The position numbers were made by a program, and so were the translations under genes. This document shows positions 12,807-26,000 of a stretch of DNA of 64,000 nt, in pieces. The notes beneath the pieces were generated by a model that worked only from the letters and a program-made list of their open reading frames with translations, did not search any database and was not told the DNA's origin. Within the stretch, counting starts at the first letter, position 1. The number at the start of each line of letters is the position of its first letter. Origin of the DNA: Mastacembelus armatus (taxonomy: Eukaryota; Chordata; Actinopteri; Synbranchiformes; Mastacembelidae); contig NC_046654.1 of NCBI RefSeq assembly GCF_900324485.2, positions 11,266,562-11,330,561 on the forward strand, given 5' to 3'.

Positions 12807-15800
12807 ATGCACAAGCTTTCAAAGGCGACGCTGGCCTTAAACGGATTTAGTCGGTGTTTTATTACAGAAAAACATTTATCTGCAGTAAAGGTGATCAGGC
12901 GAGGACTAGTGAGTGCAGATTATGCAGACGATTATATCAAGAATGACGTTTATGATGTTATTATATCCGGGGGAGGGATGGTTGGTTCTGCAATGGCATG
13001 TTCTCTAGGTGAGTGATACACCCCCGGCACTGACCATGTTAGTGTGTGCTTTCAGCTATTATTAACCTATCCAAATCAAAATTACAGGTTGCTCTAAACG
13101 GCAGTATAATACAGTATTCTTGTCGCTCAACCAACCCCTGCATCTGAGCACAGTCAAAGACATGTCACTGTCTGTAATCTGCAAAAACTCTCAGATGTGG
13201 CGCAATATGAAAAACATGCCCAAATTAAGCACCCATAGCTTCACCACAAGGTTTTAACAATGCATGCTACTGTAATTACACATTGCACATGTGTAGTATT
13301 TTTAATGTGATATTTTCTATTGACAGGCATGGATCCCAACTTGCTGGGTAAGAAGATTCTGCTGCTTGAAGCTGGTAACAAGAAAGTGATAGACAAGGTC
13401 CCAGAAACGTACAGCACCAGAGTCAGCTCCATCAGTCCAGGATCCGCCACACTCCTTAGTGGTACAGTACATCCTCTTTCAACCTAAGAAGATGCAGCAG
13501 CCCGGGATCAGACACTGTCCAGTAACCCAGGCTTAGCAGGGATCATATCTGACCTCAGTGTTCGTTGTGTGTTGGGTCACGTGGGAAATTATGCTGGTAC
13601 TATTTTTCCTAGCTAAGGATGTGAGTTTTTCTATAGCCAAACTGTAGTTACGACTATCTCTCTTTACATCAGAGTTTATGGAAGCCAGGAAATGAGTCAG
13701 GTATTTCAGGCCATATAATTTTAGGCTAATTTCAGCTTGAGCTTTGTGGACTTGTCTGTGAAACTTGTTAAAACCTGTCCTAATTTACCATCTTAGGCTT
13801 AGGATCTATTAAAATTAGTGAACATGTCCAATCCACACCAGAGCATTTTCTTAATGTAGAGTCAGTAACCCGTAGGGCATTACTTTGACTGTTGGACCAA
13901 AAGGTTCATCCACTTTTGTCCTGATTCTTAAAATACCATCAGCTACAATATGTGGTCAACTGAACACAGCTGTGATAAGATCATAGAACACTCTGCCAAC
14001 CTCCTGCATTAAAAATATCAGACTTTATGGCCACATATAATTAACAACAATCTTACATGGTGCTTTAAATTCCCATTGTATTGTTTTAAAGATACATGTG
14101 ATATTGCCTTCTACCACTTATGAGACTGTAGTAGCACAAAAGCAAACTATCAGTGAGAGATCAATGAATGATTTTCTCTGTAAACTCTGTAACAGTTGCC
14201 GCAAATTTGGACCCTCTAAAAACATACAATGCTTTTTTTTCAGTGGATTGGCTTTAAGTCTTTTTCTGCACAGAGGAAAACACATCCACATTACTACATT
14301 TACACCCAGCTGTTGGTGCCAGTGGAGCCAAAATATGTCCAGTCCAGCTCAGATATGACCCTGATCACAAGTTGGACTCGTTTCCTGCTACTCTGAACAT
14401 AGTGTTAAAATTCACTGAATTCATGTTTTGACTTGAGACTGTGGCCATGAGCATTTGAAATAGCCGGCATAAATTGTTGCATTAAATTAGCATTTCAGTT
14501 GATTTAAAATATCTCTGTGCACACACAGGTATTGGAGCATGGGAGCAGATCACAAAGATGAGATGCAAGCCATATAAAAAGATGCAGGTATGTTTATTTT
14601 CAGTGCTCTATTGCATAAGGCAGCTGTGCAAAGCCAGGGCACAGTAACTGCCATTCCAATTGCCATTTCAGAAGGTCAGCAAAGCATAATGCCAAAATAT
14701 GCAAAAATAAATAGAAGCTTGTACAGTACTGAACAAAATCCTTCTGTTGCATAACTGGAGTTTTTTTTTGCATATGTCCTCCAGACTTTCTCATTTACTG
14801 GCATACTGTATGTATTTCTGTCATCCATCAATCATAGTAACATACAATTTGTGGAGAGAAAAATCTGTAACACTGGGTTTTGCCTCAGTCATTTATAAGG
14901 AACAAGCAACATCACTGTATCATATAATCACATATATGGTATGTAATTGATCGCATTAAAATGACAAACCGTGGTTTCATGTAACATGCATTTCATTCGT
15001 TCCTTAGCACAGTTTATACCTTTCAGTAGCTAGCTTTGGGGATCTGTGGAACATCCATCCATCCATCATCTATACCAGCTTATTTTCAGTGGAAGGCAGG
15101 GGTACACCCTGGACGGGTCACCAGTCCATCACAGGCCACATAGAGACAAACAACCTCACACACTCTCACACTCACTCCTATGGGCAATTTAGAGTCACCA
15201 GTCAACCTGACATACATGTTTTTGGACTGTGGGAGGAAACCAGAGTACCTGGAGAAAACCCACACAAGCACAGGGAGAACATGCAAACTCCACACAGAAA
15301 GGTCCCTGATGGGTTTCAAACCAGGAACCCTCTTGCTGTGAGGCAACAGTGTTAACCACCAAACCACCATGCTGCCCCATCTGTGGAACACCAAATGCCA
15401 AATAATGCAAGGTATATCATAAAAAAGGTTATCGCCTGTCATATTCAGAGCACTGGATGGACCTCTGACCAGTCAAGTCATATTTATTAATGTCATTTTT
15501 TCTATGAAGAATAAATTGTTTTGGAAGTTTTCAAATTGGTATCCGTTCCCTGCATCTTCTAATTATGAAGATGCATGTGAACAACAGCAAGAAGATGAAA
15601 GATCAGGAGAGTGGTTGTTTGCTGCAAAATGATCCCATTTTACAGCTGTGGGTACAGGCTCAGTCACTCTTGTAAGATGTGGTTGGTGTGGACCAAACAC
15701 TCGACCGCAGGGTTTTTCTCTGGGGCTAAGATGTCATCAGGCATTGCCTTCCAGTGATTATGGTAGTGTACCTCTTCCATTATACCTTCACTCTGCTACC

Positions 15801-17370
15801 ACTGTTTTGGCTTGTTTGCCTATTGCATCTCAGTCATATACAACTCAGCCATAGCAATGGAAAGTATGCACTGCATGTCAGCTCTAAATAACATTTTTAC
15901 CATCCAATAAAATACTCTTCCACCTTAAATATCCAGTGAGAGTTGAGGGTTTAAGATTTGAAGCAGAAGGCAAAAAGCCATCAAGGTGTAATTTTGTACG
16001 CATTTTTTTCTATAAAGTTACAAGGAAGTGTATTATTTAAATTTTGCACAGAAAGCAGCAACTTATTTTACCCCAAAGCTACATCATTTCACCCCGCATT
16101 AAACAAAACCAAAACAATTTTTGGGTTGGTCTCAGTAAATCTTTCTTCCCAACCACTTATCACAAGTTGCAAACCCACTGCCATTAGTGGTTTTCTTTAG
16201 GGCATACCCCCCTACTTTATGGCAAGTTGGGAAAAAGCAGTGCAGCGGCATATTACTGCAGAATGATGGGTTCTGTCACCATAGTTTCAACCCAGGAGAG
16301 GATTAACCTTGTCGAAACATTTTTCACCCCATCATGTTTAACACAAACAGTGTTTTTCGAGTTTGAATTACAGTAGGCTAAAACTACATCTCGTTCTGCT
16401 GCTCTTGGTTGCGGGTAAATATTGACTTACTCTGTAATGTTCACTAACATATAATTTGTTATTTGTGTTTCCAAGAAAATGTTTGCAAAAATCCACATCA
16501 CAAAAACGTCATTTGGTCTTCCACCTCAGATAGCTCTATTAAGGCATCCAGCTGGGATGGATGTTAGTGACTTTGCTCTTGTGTCAACATCACACAGTAG
16601 CTTTGATGTATTTGACTCAGTGAAGCAGCACCATTCTGCTCAGCTATATATAGGGAGAGGGGATGCATTTAAGGGTAATCTTGTGGACCATAGTCATGAT
16701 GGGTCTCTCATTTAGGTTTGGGATGCCTGCTCAGATGCCCTGATCACGTTCGACAAGGAGAATCTAGAGGACGAGATGGCGTACATCGTGGAGAATGACA
16801 TTGTTGTGGCCGCACTCACCAAACAGCTGGACAGTCTGTCTGGTAAGCACAGCATTTATGACTAAAACATGAAGCACAGCTCTGTAAGGCCTCCTGATTC
16901 CTGTTCCATCTGCCTAATGAACACTGGCAGCTAATGCCACCACATTTATTCCATCCGGTCCCCAGGTTTTATTTATTTGTACTTACTCCTGGTGACTTTT
17001 TTAAAAAGACAAGTTAAGCTCTTGGAGCCATCCATGGTTTTCCTACAATTTCAATTAAAAACCTCACTTTGTGGGAACTGGAGAGCCCCACCACCCTCTG
17101 AGGACACGTGAAGTGGTCCAGTGACCTATTTAAAGCTGCCATGTGCTCCAGAGCTTTGCCACCTCTTAAGACACCAAAGCACTGACAGTGTCTAGAGCTG
17201 TATCTCTGTCAACATTAGAACAGATTTGTGACAGTCACAAATAAAGCTCAGCTCTGTTATGTGCTTGACAGTTAAAGTGGCATATTTATAAACAGTTTTC
17301 AACATTTTGCACCAAAGAAGGATATGTGGTTAAATCACGTTTTGGTCTCATGTGCCTCCCATTTGTCCGC

Positions 17371-17430
<60 letters not shown>

Positions 17431-20400
17431 GTCTCTGTCTCTGTATCTGTCTCCTCTCCTCTCCTTTTAGCCATGATGTTATGTTCAAGATGCAGTACAT
17501 GAAAAAGTATGCTCCGCTGTGACAGCTGTTTTCAGTAGAAACCTGCTCTCCAGTCACTGAAAACCCATATTTGACATTTGTGTTTAGGAACCAGGAACCT
17601 TTCTGTGGATGGGTCCTGCTCCAGGTTGGCAAGAGCCGATGTAGCTTAGGATCCTTTTATGTTTGGCATGAGCAGCTGCTGATATTTCAGGAAGATTATG
17701 AGCAGTTTTGGTGCAAAATGCAACATGCTGGCAGCATGTGTAAAGTGTGGCAATGGTGTGCTTGTAGATAGACACTATTAGTCAATGCCATGTGCCAGGC
17801 CAAGGCCATTAAGAAGACTGTCAAATATGAACTTCAGCAGCAGTCATGTGCCAAGGAGGAAAAGCAGTAGTGTTTTATGGGGTGGTTTATAGATCTTCCA
17901 CTACTTTGACTGTAGACACACCATCATCTTGTTTTTTTGAAGGAGAAAGAAGCAAAGCATGGATCTAGTTTGATGATCTATGTACAGGACCAAGTTTGGT
18001 CCCTTTGCTGTGAGAAACATACACCAGTTGACATTTTATTTTGAGGTAGTTTTTTTTTTTTTTCTTTTTGGTAGTCACCAGTTTTATAACCTTGTTGTTT
18101 GCCAGATAATGTACAAGTCAAGTACAGGTCCAAAGTGGTGCAGTACACGTGGCCCATGTCCCATCTTGCCACAGACTCCATCCCATGGGTCCAGGTTACT
18201 TTGGCGAGCGGAGAGACTCTGCAGACCAAACTTCTGGTCAGGTTTATTCCATCTCACTATTTTTTCTTATTCCTCTGTCCTTGTCCGTTCGGATTCTCAC
18301 TGTTTTCTCATATGTTTTTCAGATTGGTGCAGATGGACCAAACTCAATGGTTAGGCAGGAACTGGGCATACCCACAGTCAAATGGAATTATGACCAGTCT
18401 GCTGTGGTTGCTGTGCTGCACCTATCGGAAGTGAGTATCACAATGGACACATGCATGTTTCTTTCTACTTTTTATTGCGTCTGCTTTGCAGTGCTCCCTG
18501 CGTATTGTGTTTGTAAGTTGCACACAGCTATTTCAGCAAGTATTATTGTATGTGACTGAGTGAATTTACTCAGTGGTTTTATTGTGATAGTTATTTTAAT
18601 GTCACATTTGTCAGCATGCAGAGAACAATACACCAACCCAGCAGCAACCTTTTAATATCTTCTTTTTATGTGCCATACATGTAATTCAATTATAGTTATA
18701 CAATGCAGTGCCACACGATTTCAGTATAATATTTAATTTAATTTAATTTATGTGTTGGGCAGCCCACAGAGAACAATGTTGCATGGCAGAGGTTCCTCCC
18801 AACAGGACCCGTTGCAATGCTACCGGTAATTTATCTGCATTATTTACTGTAGTAGTACTTTTTGCAAGAATATATGTCTGTCACATGAGTATTTGATAAA
18901 GTTCCCGCATCACGTTCTGTGCACTGCAGCTGTCGGACACAGAGAGCTCTCTGGTGTGGTCAACCAGTCATCAGCACGCAGAGGAGCTGCTGGAGCTGGA
19001 TGAGGAGAGCTTTGTCGACGCTGTCAACTCTGCCTTCGTAAGTCTGGCTCTAACCGTAACTGCTGATGTTGTATTTACAGTCAGATTCCTCATCTGTCCC
19101 TAAGATGTTGCAACATTTGTGTGCAGTGCAGGGGGTGCAGGGTTCTCCATAGACTGACTCATGTGTCGAGCTGTTTTCAGTGATTCGCATAAACAATATT
19201 GTCATTGTTTTGCTTAAACTTTTTACACTACTAATATTTCACTGTGGGAATGATGTACCTATCTATTTTTTTTATGTTTGGAGAAACTCCTTTTTCCCAA
19301 GCGTGCTATTTTTACTGGGTTGCTGATGGACAGGGTCACCACGGTTGAGTCACGTTTGGTTTCAGGCCTGGTTTGCTAATTAAACCTGTGGTCTCCCAGT
19401 GTCGACCATTACTGCATGGAATGTTTTTCAAACAGAGCTAATTCAACTGCATAGCCTGGCCGGCATCTTCTTTTAATTAGCAGAACTCCCGAGGCCCTGC
19501 CAAACCAGTTAGTTAGGGAGGGGAAAAAAGCACTTTCACTGGCCTGGAGTTCAGCTTTGCTCCTATGTCAGCTAATTTCTTTATCCACTCAAAGGGATAA
19601 TGTCTGTTTTCTCTCTCTGTTGGCCATCTTTCATTCTCTTTGAATATGAGTTTCTCTTCTTGCTTGCCTCTGTGTGTGTGTGTTCATGCGCTGACAGTGG
19701 AGTAATGAGAACCAGTCGGAGCTAATTGAGACCGCTGGCTCTGTGTTCCGCGGCGCCCTGTCGGCCATCATGCCATCTGCAGGTTCACCTCGACAGCTCC
19801 CTCCGAGTGTGTCAGGAATCGGCCCAAAGACCCGGGTCATGTTCCCACTGGGCATGGGTCACGCATCAGAATACATAAGGCACCGGGTTGCTCTAATTGG
19901 GTAAGATAGTATGCTGAAAGTAAGGGCCTCCACATTAAAGGCTTAATAAGGAATAAATTAAGATAGTAAAGTTCTAAAAGTTGTCAAGTGTGTTTTTGAG
20001 TTGTTAATTGTTTGTAATAATTAAGCTACTCTGTTGCTTCCTGTGTGAGGGAATAAAATAGAAAACCATGCATTGAATGTGTTTGAGATGATATTGCAGG
20101 ATGTGTCTTTGCAGGGATGCAGCTCATCGTGTCCATCCTCTGGCGGGACAGGGAGCCAACCTGGGCTTTGGGGATGTGGCTTGCCTCACACGACTCCTGA
20201 GCCAGGCTGCCTTTAACGGGAAGGACCTGGGTCAGTTAGAACTCTTAGCACACAATGCTGCAACCATAGCAGAGTGGTTTCCGTTTAGCTCTTTCCCATA
20301 GCCTCAGCTCAAATATACACTGGTTTTCTGAAGTATAAAAAGCATCGGCTTTTCCGGCAATCTATTTGATGTTTTTATGCTCAGTATACAAAGAACTATA

Positions 20401-21241
20401 TACACATTGTTTGTCAATAAAAGCGGCCATTCTGTTATATATTAGTTTAGTTTTTTTTTTTAAGTTAAAGCAGCAACATGAATTACTTCAGGAAACATTT
20501 GACATCAGTTTTTAACCCCCAGTTTGTTTTTGTTTGTGCAGGAGCAATGCAGCATCTACTAGAGTATGAAACTGAACGGCAGCGACACAATCTGCCCATG
20601 ATGGCTTCCATCGACCTCATGAAACGCCTCTACTCCACTAACACTGCTCCTGTGGTTCTCCTACGCACCTTTGGTCTGCAGGCCACCAACATGCTCCCGG
20701 CACTAAAAGTAAGCTCCCTCTCTTTTGGCTTCTTCCTCCAAACAAATCCACCTGTACATGCCAGCAGACTGGGCCATCACTCAGATAATACCACCTGTCA
20801 AACCTGAGTTCGCAGTCCACCGTGACCCCACCCTCCACACTCTCTTCTGATTACACAGAGCTTTACTTTAGCGGTGTCTATAATTTTCAGGGTTCTGAAC
20901 ATACTACTACGGCATCTAAGTTTAGCCCCAAATTTAGTGTTACCAAAAGTGTGTGGGTGGGGTGCAGGGCTGGCCCTGGAGCAGTGAACAGCGGTGTTGG
21001 CTTGTGTTTTCACACCCCTTTTATTACCAACCGCTCATGTAAAATGACTTCATTCCCTACTAAGTGATTCAGACCCACACAACAGTAACTGTAAAGGTAT
21101 TTCACTACGGATGCACAAAGTTAAACGTGACATCCTTTCCATATTAAATGTTGTGATTTTCACTAGTGCTCAGTTCTGTATACAGGTCTGATGTCTCTTT
21201 TGCCTCTGCAGGAGCAGATCATGGCCTTTGCAAGCAAGTGA
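12807..21241 (+). CDS. coq6: Ubiquinone biosynthesis flavin monooxygenase COQ6, 12 exons
   Basis: COQ6 is a mitochondrial matrix-side FAD-dependent monooxygenase that hydroxylates C5 of the coenzyme Q ring within the COQ synthesis complex. Exons are 12807-13008, 13327-13461, 14529-14587, 16716-16842, 18106-18236, 18323-18430, 18763-18825, 18930-19037, 19698-19900, 20115-20230, 20542-20708 and 21212-21241, giving 482 residues (human 468). The basic N-terminus suits a mitochondrial presequence. The FAD Rossmann motif is around residues 51-62 ([14 protein letters not shown]). The DG motif IGADGPNS starts near 219, and the second FAD motif [18 protein letters not shown] lies near 379. The C-terminus ends IMAFASK, as in vertebrate COQ6. 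Two donors are the weaker GTCAG type (exons 5 and 10). A poly(A) signal AATAAA sits near 21323. Confidence 0.95.
15051..15383 (-). mobile_element. tRNA-derived SINE in coq6 intron 3
   Basis: On the minus strand it starts with a tRNA-like head: GGCAGCATGGTGGTTTGGTG resembles an A box and GGTTTGAAACC, about 45 bases on, a B box (GGTTCGANTCC). The body contains 'ggttttctccaggtactctg' and 'ttcctcccacagtccaaaaa', phrases of an abundant fish SINE family. The far end is a short (GGAT)n tail on the minus strand at 15054-15066. It looks nearly full length but diverged. Stray reading frames inside it are not genes. Confidence 0.8.
17372..17465. repeat. (CT)n and (GTCTCT)n microsatellite
   Basis: About 26 CT units followed by CTGTCT-type variants, in coq6 intron 4. 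The Arg/Glu repeat frames read from the other strand here are spurious. Confidence 0.95.
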
Positions 21242-23010
21242 TGCATCCTTCACACAATGGTCCTTGGTGGCTCTCCTCTGACTTTACAGGTTGCAGAAAT
21301 TGCAAATGTAAAATAAGAAAAATAATAAAGATTTATTTTACTCTTTTGTGATTATTTATAATGTGTGCGTTTTAATGCAGAATAAATCCACATCAGAAAT
21401 TAGCCCATTACTTTTCAGCTGTCCAGATCATATCAAAAGCATAAGACTTTTTATTTTGTGTTCCCTCATTATTTTGCAGATATAATTAGACCTATGTAGT
21501 ACAGCCTTTACCAAGATATGTGAAGCACTTCATTCTTTGATGGAGTAACTGTACATGTACAGTACATGCAAACATTGCTGTCATAGATAATTTAGTATTG
21601 GAAGATGATGTTTGTTGAAAGATGGACTGTCTTGACCAAAAAAGCCACATTTTTTGTATTTATTAAAACATACATGTATGGTATACAGTTATTTCACAAT
21701 TTACATACGTCAGTCATCAGGTTGTTCTTACTGATGAACCTTTGAGCAATTGTGCAGCATAAAGGTTTTTGCAATGTAAAAGCGGTTCCTGTCAAATGAT
21801 TTCACTAATATAAGTTTACATTTTCTATATTTATATACAGCAGTAGTTATTGAACAGGTTGAATACTGAAAAAATACAGCAAAGAGGTGATTTAAAGACC
21901 AGAATGTTCAAGAGTTAATATTGGATGAGAATAATTAAAATACTCTAGGTAAACTTTCAGTTACTTAAATATTTGTACAGTTCACAAGAAAAATGACAAA
22001 GAATTCAATATTATTTGTTTCTGAGCAACCAGCAACAAGTGAAGGAGTCACGGTTCCAATTTTTCCCAACATTTTTTTTTTTCTGTAGTTAATGGATGTA
22101 AATGATCTACTCTTGATGAGAGGTGTTTTAATTACTAAAGTACAGTTCAGACCTGGGGCCCCTGCAATTTAGTCATTCTTGTTAAGGTCTTTTCCACTCC
22201 AGACAAAACAAAAAATAATGGCTAACCTTTAAAAAATACACTCATTAAGCTCATATGTGTAACAGTTACAACATAGTCTGCGATGGCGTCTCTCCATAGC
22301 GCTCTTTGCCCCCTCTGAGTCATGGTGAAGCCAACGTTAATGATAAATATGTACAAGTCTAGTCAACATCACGTCAGACCAACTGATCATGCCTTAGCTA
22401 CAGTATCTGCGGTTGAAGTGTTATCTGCAAAGTTGGAGAAAAGAAGCCTTGTGGTTTTCAGCTGCTCTGTTTCTAATCCTGTCGACTGGAGGAGAATGAA
22501 CTGGGGTAATGTAAGACAATTTACCGCTGCAATCAAAAAGAAGCTTCATTTACAAGAATTTAAAAAGACAACAATGGCTGCACTTCCAGCAACTAATCCC
22601 TTAACTGTTTCTCCACTGTACTGTATAGTGCACACCAGGACCACAGTAAGCACCAACATAACATGACTGGTCATATTGCTTCTATTGTATTGCTAACCTC
22701 TACACGCTTTCCAGGTAGGTGAGACAGACATTACAGGTCAGGCACCCATAAGAAATCAAAATGTAAACGTTTTACAAAAATAAAGTCTGCCCACCGATTA
22801 TGAGCTCAACATACAGTAGAAATAGCTGGCCATATAAAAATATAGTGATTTGTTTCAACAGTTCTCAGAGTGTTTGCAGGTTGCTGAGGTTGAGAGGAGG
22901 GGCAGGAGGGCAGGAGGTGTATTGGCTGATCGAGGATGGATGGAGGAAGGAAAGCCCCACAGTGACAGACTGTCCTTCTCAGTGCTGGCTGCAGCGACAG
23001 TAAGCTGTCC
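21242..23010. other. coq6 / entpd5 convergent 3' region
   Basis: Tail-to-tail space of about 1.8 kb. The left end has the coq6 poly(A) signal near 21323; the rest is probably long entpd5 3' UTR. I see no coding signal and no recognisable repeat apart from a T-run near 22073. Confidence 0.6.
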
Positions 23011-26000
23011 TTAGTGGATGTCGAGGTTTCTGAAGAAGTCAAAGGTTGCCCCCAGGGCCCAACTTGTCTCAACGTTATTCACCTTCTTGGCTAACTGTCA
23101 AACAGAGAGTGTTCTCCATCAAAACCACAAAGAAGCAAATATCCCACGCCTACTGTCAGATAGATTTTTTAATAGCACACATTCACTGTCCACAGTAACC
23201 TGGCTCTGATTGGCTCACCTGCAACACAGTGCTGTCCTTGAAACCAAAGCCCTCCTTTAGCAGACAGGTGATATATGTCATATCCATGCAGAGGTAGGGG
23301 CTGATAGCACGGTATTTGGTCATTTTGTTGCACACTGCAAACACAAAAATCCACAGGCATGACAATAACACCTTTCACGTACAACTGACAAAAAAAGCAT
23401 TTGTCGTATCATATAATGCAGTCTCCTTCCATTTGTTAACAAAAACACCTCTTCTAACCCCTATGCTACATGATTAAAAGATGACCTTTCTGTTTTGTTT
23501 GGCTGAATATACAGGGAGGTGTGAGGAGAACAGCTGAGGGTCAACACAAGGCTGAGGGTGGGTGGCGGTGTTAAACGGCCTAGTACACAATGTGCGTGTT
23601 TCAGTATGTGTCAGCCCCCAGGTGGTGTGTGGCTGTCAGGTGCCCTTCTGCCTGGGCCAGACAGACGTCTTCAGCTCAGCTGCCAGCCCAGCCTGAGCCA
23701 GACTTGTTCCTCGAGACCATGTGACAGTGTTCTCACAACACAAACAGTCTTACATAACACACCAACTCATTTTTACTTGCTATAAATCTTGTTCTACATG
23801 GGCATTACAAGTGTCACAGACTTGAGCTGATAAGCATGGTGTGTATTGGGTAAACACACTAAAACATTTTATAGTTATGTTAACATGTATTTACTCTATA
23901 ATAAACTACAGTCATCTTATAATCTGTTTCCATAACCCATTTCACAAATAATCAGTTGCATTTTACTGTTGTAATAAATTCCTTTTTGAAAGGCCAAGCT
24001 GTGCCAATTTGTTGCGATTGTGCCAAGTGTATGGGCACAAACAAGCTTTAGTTCTTCTGGTGCGCTTGCATGAAGTTTCGGTGGTTAGAAGACCGATATA
24101 TATATATAATTTGTAAGATTGTTGGTTTCACGCACCAGTTTATCCAACCCTTGAGAAGATAACATGTAACACTTACCTTCCTTGGCTCTCTTCTTAAAAT
24201 CCCTAACTTCAACCGCACCACCCCGGCTGCCATCTGTGCAGAAGAAACAAACATGGAATTTGAAGCCATATTTTGTGCAAAAGAGGGTAATTAGGCACTG
24301 GAAGGTGACTCTTTGGTCCGCGCCCACTCACCGATGAGGCCAGAGTCCACGGCTCTGTCGAAGTAGTAGGAGAAAGCATAGAAGATGCTGCTGCCCTTCA
24401 CCTCATACGGCTGGTGCACGATTCCTTTTATTACCTTCATCACCTCATAGTAGCACAGCTTATATCCTGCATAGCCTGAAGAAAGACAAAGTGAAAGATG
24501 TTTTTTTTTTTCTTGAAGAATCTCTTAACTAAATGCTGAAGAATGTGGAGTCAGTGGCGCATGAACGCACTAACAGATGGAATGCAATCAGGAAAGTTTG
24601 GTCCATGGGTTTGAGGTTAGCCGAGAGTTGAAGCTGGGGGCTCACCAGATAATTTGCTAGGGAAGCCCCAAAGGGACAAGTTTGACACTGCCCCATGAGT
24701 ATGGTTGACTCAACTGTGCCGGCAAAACCATGTGCTGACGAGAGCAGCAGTTTGCACAGCCCTGGCCGGCTATCTATTTTTACCACATAATTGTGAGATC
24801 AAGCCGCTCGTTACAAAAAAAAAAAGAAAGAAAAAAAAAAAAACTCAGGGACAAGCCCAGCATCTTTTGGCTACTTGACTGTGGTATGGGAGTGACTGCC
24901 TTATTTGTGAAGTTAACTGACAGTTTTCTTTTCATTTAAATACAAGGTTGACTACAGGATAATTGTTCAAGAGGGAAGACTGAAAGAGAGAGAGAGGATG
25001 ACAAAACATGCGTTTGGCGCCAAGGTGATAGAAACCTCGGAAAATAAACCTTCTCATGTGAGACTGTATTATACTGTTCTCTATTGTGTTCCAGGTTAAA
25101 GAAAGGAATGCATCGGTCCGAGGTGCTAGGAAGATAATTATCTTACCATCTGGAATCCCGCTAACTTTGTAGGTGGTTCCTCCAAAAGTCACATTTTCTC
25201 TAAACTTTTTAGGGAGGCAAGAACTAGTGAAGACTTTCCAATCTAGACCTGAGAAAACATAAGCAAAAACAGTTCGCCATATTCCAGTGACTACATCCAT
25301 GAAAGAAAGACAAATGCCAATAGAAAGATGGTAAAGGGTACTAGATACTCTACCATCAGCTCCTAGTGCTCCAAGAGTTGCCAGTCGGGCTGCAAATAGT
25401 CCATTTCCAAGGTAGCTATATGATGGAGACATACAATCATAGGCATTTTGGATACATCTGCATGTTTTATCCTACAGGATACTAATAAGTGCATTTTTAT
25501 GGGTAAAACCAAATCCATAGACAATATAACGTATCCTTTGCCTGTTATTTACCTGTGTGTGTAGAGCTGGTATGTTTCGTTGAACAGGTTGAATCTAGCA
25601 ATGTAACTGGAAGGAGCTAACTGGATAGTTTTCTGTCAGATTAAAAACAGCTGTTTAGTTATGTATTTTTTTTGGTAGGAACATTTTTAAATCAATGTAT
25701 TTACCACATCAAATATTTAATTCACCTTTGATTTTGGAAGGAATGTGATCTGTGTAGATCCTCCACCCAAATCCAGGATCCCCACTGTCCTCTTTGTGTT
25801 AGAATACAAGTGACCTTTGGCAAACAAGTAGAAAGTTAAACACATGTCACTGGATGAAGAAAATATATAAAGAGTTATCATCCATTTGCAGCTAGTGCAG
25901 CAATACAGAGAATACTGTTCTCATGTACTTATTTTAGTTAGTTTTTTTTCCCCTTTTACAATCACAGTCAGAATTAGATCTGTGACAACCAAGAGGGGTA

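Noticed and set aside
15086-15442. Overlapping open frames on both strands, up to 118 codons
   Set aside because: They lie inside the tRNA-derived SINE; such frames recur in every copy of this family and lack protein homology.
17286-17632. Minus-strand frames with long Arg-Glu repeats
   Set aside because: They are translations of the (CT)n/(GTCTCT)n microsatellite in coq6 intron 4, not a gene.
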